Assembly: GCA_946406645.1 (NCBI GenBank)
Contig: CAMJLD010000003.1
Coordinates: forward strand, 1 to 44,570
Direction of reading: 5' to 3'
Source of the DNA: an uncultured Candidatus Saccharibacteria bacterium
Lineage (GTDB): Bacteria; Patescibacteriota; Saccharimonadia; Saccharimonadales; Saccharimonadaceae
Length of the DNA stretch: 44,570 nt
The position numbers and the translations under genes were made by a program. Position 1 is the stretch's first letter, and each line of letters begins with the position of its first letter. Shown here piece by piece: positions 1 through 8,857 of this stretch. The notes beneath the pieces are model-generated. The model did no database searches and had not been told where the DNA came from. It was given only the letters and a program-made list of their open reading frames with translations.

Positions 1-290
1 ATAATCGCCATAACGCCAAGAATACTGGCAACAAGCAGGCGAAGCGCCAACATAAACGGCCTGCCAAGAATCTTTTTACTATAGAGACCAAGGGCAATCA
101 AGATGATTAGCCAGACCGGCAATAGAATTAGGTTCGTTAAAATAAAATCCGTCAACTCAGATTCAAAGAAATATGGACGAGGATCAATATGGGTGCGGAA
201 GTAATAGGCAAAGGTGAACGAAAAAATAATCGCTAATGCGTCGCCAATTAGTAGGAAGATACGATAGATGAGTCCTGGCTCTTTTTTCAT
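1..290 (-). CDS. N-terminal part of a polyprenyl glycosylphosphotransferase (sugar transferase)-like membrane protein, truncated by window edge
   Basis: Not in ORF track. Minus translation MKKEPGLIYRIFLLIGDALAIIFSFTFAYYFRTHIDPRPYFFESELTDFILTNLILLPVWLIILIALGLYSKKILGRPFMLALRLLVASILGVMAI, ATG at 288-290; resembles the TM N-terminus of the sugar transferase family. Confidence 0.65.
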   Translation of the reverse strand, partial: MKKEPGLIYRIFLLIGDALAIIFSFTFAYYFRTHIDPRPYFFESELTDFILTNLILLPVWLIILIALGLYSKKILGRPFMLALRLLVASILGVMAI

Positions 291-309
291 CTCTTTAATT
301 ATACCATTA

Positions 310-669
310 TTAAATAGTCAGCCCTAGCAGCTTAGCGGCGGCCCTGAGCGTGGCGAGGTCATCCTTGACGCTCGCATTATCCGGATCTTCGCGAGACAAC
401 GCCTCGAGCTTTTCGATTTTTGCCTTGAACAGGTTAGCCGTTTCCTCATGCTGCTCGATCGGAATGACACGAAGCGAGCGCTGAACATTATCGGTCTTCT
501 CGAGGAAACCACGGTCAACACAGTTTTGGACATGCTCAGCAACAGCGGAGACCGATTTTTTCTTTAGGGCGGTCATAATTTCGCGATAAGTTGGCGAATA
601 ACCATGCTCATAGGTATATGAGGCAATATAGTCGAGTAATTCCTGCTGTTTCTTCGTTGGTCTATCCAT
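310..669 (-). CDS. LexA-like winged-helix DNA-binding protein lacking the S24 peptidase domain
   Basis: MDRPTKKQQELLDYIASYTYEHGYSPTYREIMTALKKKSVSAVAEHVQNCVDRGFLEK resembles the LexA N-terminal wHTH; the rest is a short coiled-coil-like tail. Start moved to 669 because the upstream ATG (687) precedes and overlaps a TATAAT box. Confidence 0.8.
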   Translation of the reverse strand: MDRPTKKQQELLDYIASYTYEHGYSPTYREIMTALKKKSVSAVAEHVQNCVDRGFLEKTDNVQRSLRVIPIEQHEETANLFKAKIEKLEALSREDPDNASVKDDLATLRAAAKLLGLTI

Positions 670-686
670 GCATATATTATATAACA

Positions 687-715
687 AAAACTACCCCTTT
701 TTACGGGGGTAGTTT
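687..715 (-). terminator. Rho-independent terminator downstream of the 740-946 gene
   Basis: AACTACCCC / GGGGTAGTT hairpin followed on the minus strand by TTTTTG. Confidence 0.75.
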
Positions 716-739
716 CCTAAATAATCTAGTTCAAACTAA

Positions 740-946
740 TTATTTTTTGCGGGAGATAGTCAAGAAACCGTTGCGTGGGTTTTCGTTGACTTCGCGATCT
801 GCTGGAAGGTCGCATGGGGTACCCTTAGCATTCTTCGCAACCTTGGTGAAGAAGTAAATCGTCTGTGGTTTGCCGCCACGGAGAGTAACCTCGGACTTGT
901 GAAGATAGTATTTAACACCCTTGGAATTGGTATGTTCGTAAGCCAT
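740..946 (-). CDS. Small (68 aa) hypothetical protein
   Basis: Intact ORF with SD-like GGAGG upstream of ATG on the minus strand (aaggaggaaagtctaaaATG) and a terminator downstream. Confidence 0.75.
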   Translation of the reverse strand: MAYEHTNSKGVKYYLHKSEVTLRGGKPQTIYFFTKVAKNAKGTPCDLPADREVNENPRNGFLTISRKK

Positions 947-1017
947 TTTAGACTTTCCTCCTTAGTTTTATACTCTTATCTTATGACCTCTAGAATGCCG
1001 TGTCAAGAGAAAAATAG

Positions 1018-1731
1018 CTATTTTCTAGGGTGAGAAACAACAGATACGGCTATCTTAAGAAAAAGCCAGATGAAAAAGCGAATTATTAACGCAATTATCA
1101 GGATAATACAGATAAGAATAATTATGCCGGAGCCACATGGGTACCACTTCGGTGAAGCAAAATCGTAACGGAACAATTCCGTCGATGGAAGGTTGGCAGC
1201 ACCATAGGCGTCCATAGATTCTGCCGCCGGGAACGCGGCGAGCTCATTAATCCAACAGTTAATATACTCTTTATCCGGGTAGCGCCAGCCATATTTAATG
1301 CCCTGCGCGTCACAGATTTTCGCAACCTGCTGATAGACGTTGCCGTATGGGTTTTTGGCGTTCTTGTCTATTTCTTCCTGAGCCTTTTTCACGGCCTCCT
1401 GGGCGCGGCGAAGGTATTGATTCTCGAGGTAAAATGGGCCAGTGCCGAAGACGATATGCTGCGAACCGTTCTCTTCTACGGCGTTGAATACAATATGCTT
1501 AATCGTGAAGCCCTGAAGATCTTTTAGTGCCTGCGCAATCTTTTCATCATCCCCTTCACTATCTGCGGCGAGCACCGCCTCGCGAAGTTCCGTCATGCGA
1601 ATATGGTCAAAACGCAATAGCGTAGCAGCAATAAATCCAAGAAGAATCAAAATAAGCGCTAGCTTCCAGCTCTTCAGCCGGAAGATCTTAGCGAGCACCT
1701 GTCTCAACTTATCTTTAGACAGTCCACCCAT
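1018..1731 (-). CDS. Hypothetical membrane protein with N- and C-terminal TM segments
   Basis: 237 aa; hydrophobic LALILILLGFIAATLL near N-term and GIIILICIILIIALIIRFFIWLFL near C-term. Confidence 0.75.
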   Translation of the reverse strand: MGGLSKDKLRQVLAKIFRLKSWKLALILILLGFIAATLLRFDHIRMTELREAVLAADSEGDDEKIAQALKDLQGFTIKHIVFNAVEENGSQHIVFGTGPFYLENQYLRRAQEAVKKAQEEIDKNAKNPYGNVYQQVAKICDAQGIKYGWRYPDKEYINCWINELAAFPAAESMDAYGAANLPSTELFRYDFASPKWYPCGSGIIILICIILIIALIIRFFIWLFLKIAVSVVSHPRK

Positions 1732-1750
1732 AATATATTAAAATTATAGC

Positions 1751-2965
1751 ATGAAGGTATATTTTTCGGGAATCAGCGGCACCGGTATCGGTCCACTGGC
1801 AGAATTAGCGCAAGACGCCGGCATGACAGTATGTGGCTCCGATTTGCAACGTGGCGCAATAGCAGACGAAATTGATGCTCGCGGCATCGCTGTAGCATAT
1901 GGACCACAAGATGGAAAATTTCTCTCTGAGCAACTCGATGGGCTAGATTGGTTCGTGTACACTTCCGCCCTTCCGGAAGATCATCCAGAACTAGTTCTCG
2001 CAAGAGAGGCTGGGATTCGCGTTTCGAAGCGTGATGAGTTTATCGCAGAATTCGTGAAGATGCATAACCAAAAGATGATTGCAGTCGCCGGCACTCATGG
2101 TAAAACTACGACAACCTCAATGATTATTTGGTGTTTTCATGCGCTAGGTATCCCGGCTAGCTATCTTGTAGGCACGACTTTGCCTTGGGCAAATGGTGGT
2201 AACTTCGCGAAAGATGGCGAGTATTTTATCTATGAGGCCGATGAGTACGATCGAAACTTCCTGGCTTATCATCCATACATTTCAGCCATTACCGTCGTCG
2301 ATTATGATCACGCGGACATTTATAAGACACCGGAGGAATATCGCGCAGCGTTCGCACAGTTCGAAAGCCAATCTGAAAATGTTGTAAAAAACACAACGGT
2401 AGATAGTAGAATTACTCTCGTCGGCGAGCTACGCCGCCAAGACGCCTCAATCTGCCTCGCCGTCATGAAACAGGTCTGCGATAAGAGCGAAGACGAAATT
2501 ATCGCGGCGCTCAACCAGTTCCCCGGTGCCGGACGTCGTTTCGAAAAATTAATTGATAACGTCTATTCGGACTACGGTCATCACCCAGAGGAGATTGCCG
2601 CTACTATCTCGATGGCGTCTGAGCTCAAGGCTCGAGATGGCGCCCAGGGCGTAGCAGTGCTCTATCAGCCACACCAGAACTCGCGTCAGCACGAAGTGCG
2701 CGATGGATATAAAACGGCGTTCATAGGAGCCGATAAAGTCTTCTGGCTACCAACTTATCTCACGCGCGAAGATCCAAATCTCGCAGTGCTCACCCCTGCC
2801 GAATTAATTAGTGGAATGGACAATGCCGATATAGCGGAGCCTGCCGAACTTAACGACACTCTCGCCGCAAAAATTCGCCAACTCCGCCAAAATGGCTGGA
2901 TTATTCTCCTGATTACCGCTGGCCCAGCTGACACTTGGTTTAGAAATTGTTTTCTTCAGAATTAA
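1751..2965 (+). CDS. murC: Mur ligase family protein, UDP-N-acetylmuramate--L-alanine ligase (MurC)-like
   Basis: N-terminal FSGISGTGIGPLAELA, ATP-binding AGTHGKTTTTSM, EADEYDRNFLAYHP, YGHHPEEIAATI motifs. Confidence 0.85.
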   Translation: MKVYFSGISGTGIGPLAELAQDAGMTVCGSDLQRGAIADEIDARGIAVAYGPQDGKFLSEQLDGLDWFVYTSALPEDHPELVLAREAGIRVSKRDEFIAEFVKMHNQKMIAVAGTHGKTTTTSMIIWCFHALGIPASYLVGTTLPWANGGNFAKDGEYFIYEADEYDRNFLAYHPYISAITVVDYDHADIYKTPEEYRAAFAQFESQSENVVKNTTVDSRITLVGELRRQDASICLAVMKQVCDKSEDEIIAALNQFPGAGRRFEKLIDNVYSDYGHHPEEIAATISMASELKARDGAQGVAVLYQPHQNSRQHEVRDGYKTAFIGADKVFWLPTYLTREDPNLAVLTPAELISGMDNADIAEPAELNDTLAAKIRQLRQNGWIILLITAGPADTWFRNCFLQN

Positions 2966-3335
2966 AGTCTTCATCGTGACCGACGATGTCGATACTGAGG
3001 CTCTCATTTGAGATTGGCTCTGGCGAGAAATCGTTGGAGGCATCTTCGATGCGGTCCATAACCGTGTCGAATTCCTTTAGGTATTGGTCGAGGACGCTAG
3101 CATCTACTTCCCCGTCTGCAGAGAATAATTCCTTTTTGTCGTCATCAGTATCATGCTTTTCGTCTTCGAAAATGTAGCCCGGGCGAGAGCGGTCAAGATA
3201 GACATCGCCAGTCTCGCGATAAATATGGAGGCTGATAGCCGTAGAAATAATCGCAATCACGGCCACAGAAAAACCGAGAATTATCAAATTGCGACCACCG
3301 TGGATAGTCTTCGGCTCTTGGTCTTCGTTATTCAT
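2940..3335 (-). CDS. Hypothetical membrane-anchored acidic protein
   Basis: 131 aa with one TM (NLIILGFSVAVIAIISTAISLHIY); overlaps the next upstream ORF by 8 bp. Confidence 0.65.
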   Translation of the reverse strand: MNNEDQEPKTIHGGRNLIILGFSVAVIAIISTAISLHIYRETGDVYLDRSRPGYIFEDEKHDTDDDKKELFSADGEVDASVLDQYLKEFDTVMDRIEDASNDFSPEPISNESLSIDIVGHDEDFNSEENNF

Positions 3336-3861
3336 CTGGATGCTCCTTTTGATAGAGGCTATCGCGCATATCCTGAACGGATTGACGGTGCTCGGCGGCG
3401 ATTTCTTTGAGGCGATTAATACTCCAACTCATATCGTCACGACGGTCGCGCACGGTTTCGAGCTGTTCATAAAAACGATAAGGGTCATCTTTGCAGTTGA
3501 TAGCAATAAGCGCATCAAGCTCTTTTTGATAGTTAATATAGTCACGCTTAAAGCGTTCGCGCACGTTCGTGAAATCCGCCTGCTGCGAGGCAATATCGCC
3601 ACTAGCCATGTTATTTTTCACGAGACGAAGGTTGAGATTCATCATGAGGCTGTTTGCAATCGCTTCGAACTGGGCACCAAGATGAACGCGGCTTTTCGCA
3701 TCTAGGCGCTGTATATTCTGAAGCTGCAACTTTATGCTCGAACAGTTGGAGGAAATATTACCAATCTGTTCATCGGTTAGCTCGACGGCAAAAAGGGTGG
3801 TTGGCATGGCCGCCGTCAAAACGGCACAAAAGACAATCAATCCTTTTTTCGCGAGATTCAT
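3328..3861 (-). CDS. Hypothetical secreted helical protein with signal peptide
   Basis: MNLAKKGLIVFCAVLTAAMPTTLFAVE signal-like N-terminus; TATACT box 6 nt before ATG. Confidence 0.7.
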   Translation of the reverse strand: MNLAKKGLIVFCAVLTAAMPTTLFAVELTDEQIGNISSNCSSIKLQLQNIQRLDAKSRVHLGAQFEAIANSLMMNLNLRLVKNNMASGDIASQQADFTNVRERFKRDYINYQKELDALIAINCKDDPYRFYEQLETVRDRRDDMSWSINRLKEIAAEHRQSVQDMRDSLYQKEHPDE

Positions 3862-3876
3862 ATTAAAAGTATAACA

Positions 3877-5640
3877 TTATTCTTCGTCTGGCATGAGCTG
3901 AAGATGGCAATCAGTAATCTGATAATCATCAACAACAGAAGGCGCGCTCATCATGAGGTCGACACCAGAGCCATTCTTCGGGAAGGCGACAATATCGCGG
4001 ATGTTTTCGGTCTCTTCGAGCACCATGAAGATGCGGTCGATACCATAGGCGCAGCCGGCATGTGGAGGTGCACCAAACTTGAAGGCATTGAGCATGCCAC
4101 CAAAGCGAGCCTCGACATATTTCTCGTCATAGCCAAGAATGCCGAAGACCTTGTACATGATTTCTGGGTTGTGGTTACGGACGGCGCCAGAGCAAATCTC
4201 GTAGCCGTTCATGACCATATCGAACTGATCAGCGACAATCGCGAGTTTTTCCTCGTCGGTCTTGGCGTTTTCAAGTGCAGCAAGGCCGCCTTTCGGCATC
4301 GAGAATGGATTATGGCCAAAGTCGAGCTTCTCTGCTCCATCGTCCCATTCGTAGAATGGAAAATCGACAATCCAGCAAAGCGCAACAACATTTGGATCCT
4401 TGAGCTTGAAGTGGTCAGCAAATGCGATGCGAAGTTGGCCAAGAACCTTGTTGACCTTCGCACGCTTGTCGGCACCGAAGAAGACCGCATCGCCACTTTC
4501 GGCGCCAGTTTTCTTCGTGATAGCTTCGAGCTCCGATTCGCTGAGAAACTTTGCAATTGGAGACTTAATACCTTCTGGGGTGTAAGTGAGATAAGCGAGA
4601 CCACCAGCGCCAAGCTTGCGAGCCTGTTCAGTGAATGCATCGATTTGGGAGCGGCTGAGATCTGCGCCGTTCTTAACGCAGATAGCTTTGACGCATTCTG
4701 CTTTCGCGAAGACGGCAAATTGCGTATCTTTCAAATCTTCGGTAAGGTCGATGAGTTCCATGCCATAGCGAAGGTCTGGCTTATCTACGCCATATTTTTC
4801 CATCGATTCCTGGTACGGGATGCGTGGAATATCTTCGCTAAGAAGTTTCTTGCCACCAAAGTCCTTTACGAGACTCTTTATGAGCGGCTCCATTTCCTGA
4901 CGGACAACTTCGCCATCCTCGACAAAGGACATTTCGCAGTCGAGCTGATAGAACTCGCCATAGAGGCGGTCAGCGCGTGGGTCCTCATCGCGGAAACAAG
5001 CGGCAATCTGATAGTAGCGAGGAATGCCACCAACCATCAAAAGCTGCTTGAACTGCTGTGGTGCCTGAGGCAAAGCATAGAATTTGCCTGGCTGAAGGCG
5101 AGATGGAATAATGAAGTCGCGTGCGCCTTCTGGGGATGAGTTTGCAAGAATCGGAGTCGTGACCTCAATGAAGTCATGATTGTGCATATACTCACGCATA
5201 AAGCGATAGTACTCAGAGCGGCGAGCGAGGCGTCTCTGCATGCTCGGGCGACGCAAATCAAGATAACGATACTTAAGGCGAAGCTCTTCGCCAGTTTCGA
5301 CGCCTTCGTCGTGAGTAGAAACAGGAATTGGCTCGGAGCGGTTGAGAAGCTCAAGTGAGTCTACGACAACCTCGATGTTCCCGGTTGGGATATTTGGATT
5401 CTCGAGACCTGCACCACGCTGACGAACGGTACCCTCGGCGCGAATCACGTATTCATCACGAAGATGCTCGGCGAGCTCAAATGCATCCTTGGTCTGCGGG
5501 TCGATAACTAGCTGAATAATGCCAGTATGGTCGCGCAAATCAATGAAAATGAGACCACCGTGATCACGGCGAGAATTTACCCAGCCAGCCAGCTGAACTT
5601 TTCCAGATTTGACAGTTAGATCTTTTGCTAGGGCTCTCAT
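3877..5640 (-). CDS. aspS: Aspartyl-tRNA synthetase, bacterial type
   Basis: LAGWVNSRRDHGGLIFIDLRDHTGIIQLV; SPEGARDF; QAPQQFKQLLMVGG; FRDEDPRADR; FGAPPHAGCAYGIDRI. Confidence 0.97.
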   Translation of the reverse strand: MRALAKDLTVKSGKVQLAGWVNSRRDHGGLIFIDLRDHTGIIQLVIDPQTKDAFELAEHLRDEYVIRAEGTVRQRGAGLENPNIPTGNIEVVVDSLELLNRSEPIPVSTHDEGVETGEELRLKYRYLDLRRPSMQRRLARRSEYYRFMREYMHNHDFIEVTTPILANSSPEGARDFIIPSRLQPGKFYALPQAPQQFKQLLMVGGIPRYYQIAACFRDEDPRADRLYGEFYQLDCEMSFVEDGEVVRQEMEPLIKSLVKDFGGKKLLSEDIPRIPYQESMEKYGVDKPDLRYGMELIDLTEDLKDTQFAVFAKAECVKAICVKNGADLSRSQIDAFTEQARKLGAGGLAYLTYTPEGIKSPIAKFLSESELEAITKKTGAESGDAVFFGADKRAKVNKVLGQLRIAFADHFKLKDPNVVALCWIVDFPFYEWDDGAEKLDFGHNPFSMPKGGLAALENAKTDEEKLAIVADQFDMVMNGYEICSGAVRNHNPEIMYKVFGILGYDEKYVEARFGGMLNAFKFGAPPHAGCAYGIDRIFMVLEETENIRDIVAFPKNGSGVDLMMSAPSVVDDYQITDCHLQLMPDEE

Positions 5641-5699
5641 ATTTGCTCCATTAAAAATAATTTTTATATAACAAATACATATTATACCATATTCTTCTC

Positions 5700-6122
5700 T
5701 TAACGGAAACGGCGAGATTCGCGGTCGAGATCGCGATTTTTGATTGTCTGGCGCTTGTCGTATTTTTTCTTGCCTTCACCGACAGCAATTACGAGCTTGA
5801 TGTGGCGTTTGAGGGGCAGCAATTCAACTGGGACGATAGTGTTGCCCTGTTGTTTGGCACGGTCGAGACCGGCGATCTGTTTTTTGGTTGCAAGGAGCTT
5901 AATATCTTGCTCGGTTTCAGTGCCAAGAGTTAAGCCAAGCAGATAGAGCTCACCGCGACGAAGCGTAACATAAGTGCCCTTCAGCTGCGCATGATGATCG
6001 CGAATAAGGCGGACTTGCGGGCCCGTCAAAACCATACCGACTTCGAGTTTGTCGGACAAATTGTAGTCGTAATGCGCACGGCGATTAACGACCGTAGTAG
6101 CCGGTTTTTTGGTTTTCTTCAT
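5700..6122 (-). CDS. smpB: SsrA-binding protein SmpB
   Basis: NRRAHYDYNLSDKLEVGMVLTGPQVRLIRDHHAQLKGTYVTLRRGELYLLGL; KKKYDKRQTIKNRDLDRESRRF C-terminus. Confidence 0.95.
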   Translation of the reverse strand: MKKTKKPATTVVNRRAHYDYNLSDKLEVGMVLTGPQVRLIRDHHAQLKGTYVTLRRGELYLLGLTLGTETEQDIKLLATKKQIAGLDRAKQQGNTIVPVELLPLKRHIKLVIAVGEGKKKYDKRQTIKNRDLDRESRRFR

Positions 6123-6145
6123 ACCTAGATTATACCAGAGAAGGT

Positions 6146-6913
6146 TTAGAAGTGCTCTTTGCGGATTTGGCGAGCAAGTTTTTTATTAAATTGACGTTCA
6201 AATTTCGCATAAATCTTCGGGCCGAATGTTCTATAGCCCGTGCGGCTAACGAAATTTTTGAATGCTTCCGTTGGCTTATGCCATGTCGAGGCATAGTGAT
6301 GGTAGGCGATAGTGTTTTTTGTACTGCAATCCTTGCCGGTCATGTAATGCTTCGGGCTAAAGTATTCGCGCGAGAAGACAGCAAGGCCATTGTCGCCATA
6401 AACGCGCGTTTCGCCGTCGAGTTCAAGTGGCCAGAAATCCTTTGCATAAACCGATGGGCTGTGCACAGTTTTTAGGAAAGTATTGGTCGTGATTTTCTGA
6501 TTCGGATCGGCGAGTTCGTAGCGTTTCAAAATTTTGCCAATCCACGGCGAGTGCTTCTCGGCACCAAAGAACGCAGTCGTAAACCAGAAGTTCGATTCCC
6601 AGCCGGCAACTGCTTTGTACTTCGTAAGGTCTCGCAACGATTTGCGAAGTTCGACGTCGGTATCAAGATAAAAGCCGCCATTTTCGTAAACAACATACAT
6701 ACGAATAATATCCGAGGCAAGTGCGTAACGCTTTTCTTCAATCGCTTTTTTGACGAGCGGGTATTTCTTTAAATCAATTGCCTTTTCATCCCAAAGGCGA
6801 ATGCTAAAATCTGGGTTGAGCTTACGCCAGCCTTCGATATATTTCAAATCTTGCTCTGGGATATTCTCCTTACCGCCAATCCAAACATAATGAATGGTTT
6901 TCGGAATGCTCAT
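6146..6913 (-). CDS. GT32-like glycosyltransferase (capsular/mannosyl type)
   Basis: IPKTIHYVWIGG, ASDIIRMYVVYENGGFYLDTDVE DXD motif. Confidence 0.85.
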   Translation of the reverse strand: MSIPKTIHYVWIGGKENIPEQDLKYIEGWRKLNPDFSIRLWDEKAIDLKKYPLVKKAIEEKRYALASDIIRMYVVYENGGFYLDTDVELRKSLRDLTKYKAVAGWESNFWFTTAFFGAEKHSPWIGKILKRYELADPNQKITTNTFLKTVHSPSVYAKDFWPLELDGETRVYGDNGLAVFSREYFSPKHYMTGKDCSTKNTIAYHHYASTWHKPTEAFKNFVSRTGYRTFGPKIYAKFERQFNKKLARQIRKEHF

Positions 6914-8181
6914 TATAGCTCCCTTTCGCGGTTAGATAGGACCTGCTGATAGATTTCTTCCATACGAGTGAGCGTGTGGCTAATGTCGTGGCGCTCGGCA
7001 AGCGACGCGCTCTCTTTCGACATTCTTTCACGAAGCTTGGAATTATCAAGAATTTTCAAAATGTTGCGCGCAACACCATTAACGTCATCTGGATTAGCGA
7101 GGTAGCCATTCTTGTTGTTCTTCACGAGTTCGTGCACCGCGCCAGCCTTCACGGCAACGCACGGCAAACCGCTCGCCATTGCCTCCATCAAGACGATGCT
7201 CTGAGTTTCGGTCTTTGAAGTGATTGCGAAGACAGTACCAGTGCGATAAATCTGCGGCAAATCGTCGCCAATCACGCGTCCGAGGAAGTGTACCTGTTCA
7301 GAAAGATTCGCTTTTTCAAGAATCGACTCTAGTTTTGGCCTTGCAGTGCCATCGCCAACAACAACGAGTTGTGTGGCTGGCATTTTCTTCGCAACTTTCA
7401 CGAAAGCTTCAGCGAGAACATCAAGCGATTTTTCCGGATCGACGCGGCCGACATAGAGAACGATTGGCTTCGAGCGCGGAATCTTATATTTGTCGTAGAT
7501 TTCCTTGTTTGGCTGGCCTTTCGCAAAACGCGATAGGTCGATGCCATTCGAGAGCGCCTCAACTGGCACCTTGAATGGTTTACGCTTGTTTGGAATCAAA
7601 TCCGCAACAGCCTGCTCGGTCGGCATGGTCGCATATTCACTGCGTTTCAAGAAGCTGACGAAGTATTTGTTCATCATCGAGTTAATCGGCTTTTTGGCTG
7701 GCTTTGGCAGCTTTAGCTGCTGCGTTAGGTTGTCTGGATAGGCGTGATCGGTCGAAACGAGCGGAATGTCGTGTTTTTTAGCATAGCGGAATACCGCGAG
7801 CGCAACTGGACCCGGCGTCTGATCGTGAATAATGTCTGGCTCAAAATCGTCTAGTACTTGGCGCACTTCGGAATAGCAGTTAAGACTAACGTTGAGGCCA
7901 TTCTTGTAGTAGAGCTTCGGCAGTTTCAAGCCAAGAAAACTCTTCGCATCTGGCACTTTGTTAATTTGGTCTGGGTATACATGCACGCGCATAGAGCTAA
8001 GACGCGCCACCATGAAACCATATTCTGGGTCTTTCTCTATGCAAAAATCACCAGTAATGCTCGGTGCGACGACCATGACTTGATGACCGCGCTTCTTTAG
8101 GCCGGCTGCGAGATTACGAGAAAAAACTGCTACGCCGTTAATCATCGGGTAGTAAATGTCTGACGAGATGACGATTTTCAT
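6913..8181 (-). CDS. Glycosyltransferase family 4
   Basis: N-term YYPMINGVAVFSRNLAAGLKKRGHQV; VLYVGRVDPEKSLDVLAEAF; EAMASGLPCVAVKAG. Confidence 0.92.
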   Translation of the reverse strand: MKIVISSDIYYPMINGVAVFSRNLAAGLKKRGHQVMVVAPSITGDFCIEKDPEYGFMVARLSSMRVHVYPDQINKVPDAKSFLGLKLPKLYYKNGLNVSLNCYSEVRQVLDDFEPDIIHDQTPGPVALAVFRYAKKHDIPLVSTDHAYPDNLTQQLKLPKPAKKPINSMMNKYFVSFLKRSEYATMPTEQAVADLIPNKRKPFKVPVEALSNGIDLSRFAKGQPNKEIYDKYKIPRSKPIVLYVGRVDPEKSLDVLAEAFVKVAKKMPATQLVVVGDGTARPKLESILEKANLSEQVHFLGRVIGDDLPQIYRTGTVFAITSKTETQSIVLMEAMASGLPCVAVKAGAVHELVKNNKNGYLANPDDVNGVARNILKILDNSKLRERMSKESASLAERHDISHTLTRMEEIYQQVLSNREREL

Positions 8182-8233
8182 ACCCTTATTATAGCATCAG
8201 ACGGATTATGCGCCGGCATGCTATAATATGCTT

Positions 8234-8857
8234 ATGTTATTGACTGGTTCGAAGATGATTGGGATGCCGGTGCTCAGCCTCCATGTTGGTGGCGCAATTG
8301 CAAAAACCACGCATGCCATTATTGACCCAGAAAATCTTGGCGTCGTCGCCTACGAACTCGATGGCCCAATTATCAAGAATGATCCAGAGGTTGGCGATAT
8401 TCTCGACGTTAAAGATATCCGCGATTTGAGTAATGACGGCATTATTGTCGACTCGGCAGACCGTTTCACTACACGCGACGAGGTGATTAAATTCGATAAA
8501 ATCATGAAGCTCCATTTCAACCTGGTCGGCTTGAAGGTTGTCACGCAGAGCGGGAAGAAAGTCGGTAAGATTAGCGACTATACCCTCGATTCGGAATCGA
8601 TGATTATTTATCAGCTGATCGTCCAGAGACCTTTTGTTTCTTCCCTCATCGACCCAACTCTTACAATTAACCGTTCGCAGATTATCGAGATCGACGATTT
8701 CAAGGTTACGATTCGCCACGACAAGGCGCAGATTAAGATAAAAGAAGACAAGAAAAAAGCGGCCGAAGATTTCGTGCCGAACTTCACGAACCCATTCCGC
8801 AAGCCGGCCTATACTGAGGACGAATCAACGGCTAGTTCGTCAACGATGTCGGAATAA
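8234..8857 (+). CDS. PRC-barrel domain protein
   Basis: LTGSKMIGMPVLSLHVGGAIAKTTHAIIDPENLGVVAYEL and a second GLKVVTQSGKKVGKISDYTLD repeat; start 8234 preferred (TATAAT 6 nt upstream). Confidence 0.8.
   Translation: MLLTGSKMIGMPVLSLHVGGAIAKTTHAIIDPENLGVVAYELDGPIIKNDPEVGDILDVKDIRDLSNDGIIVDSADRFTTRDEVIKFDKIMKLHFNLVGLKVVTQSGKKVGKISDYTLDSESMIIYQLIVQRPFVSSLIDPTLTINRSQIIEIDDFKVTIRHDKAQIKIKEDKKKAAEDFVPNFTNPFRKPAYTEDESTASSSTMSE

Noticed and set aside
3904-5139. 411-aa plus-strand ORF
   Set aside because: Antisense to aspS, which has unmistakable family motifs; no RBS or recognisable domain. Shadow ORF.
5641-6122. tmRNA (ssrA) next to smpB
   Set aside because: No tRNA-like ends or tag-coding segment seen in the short flanking spacers.
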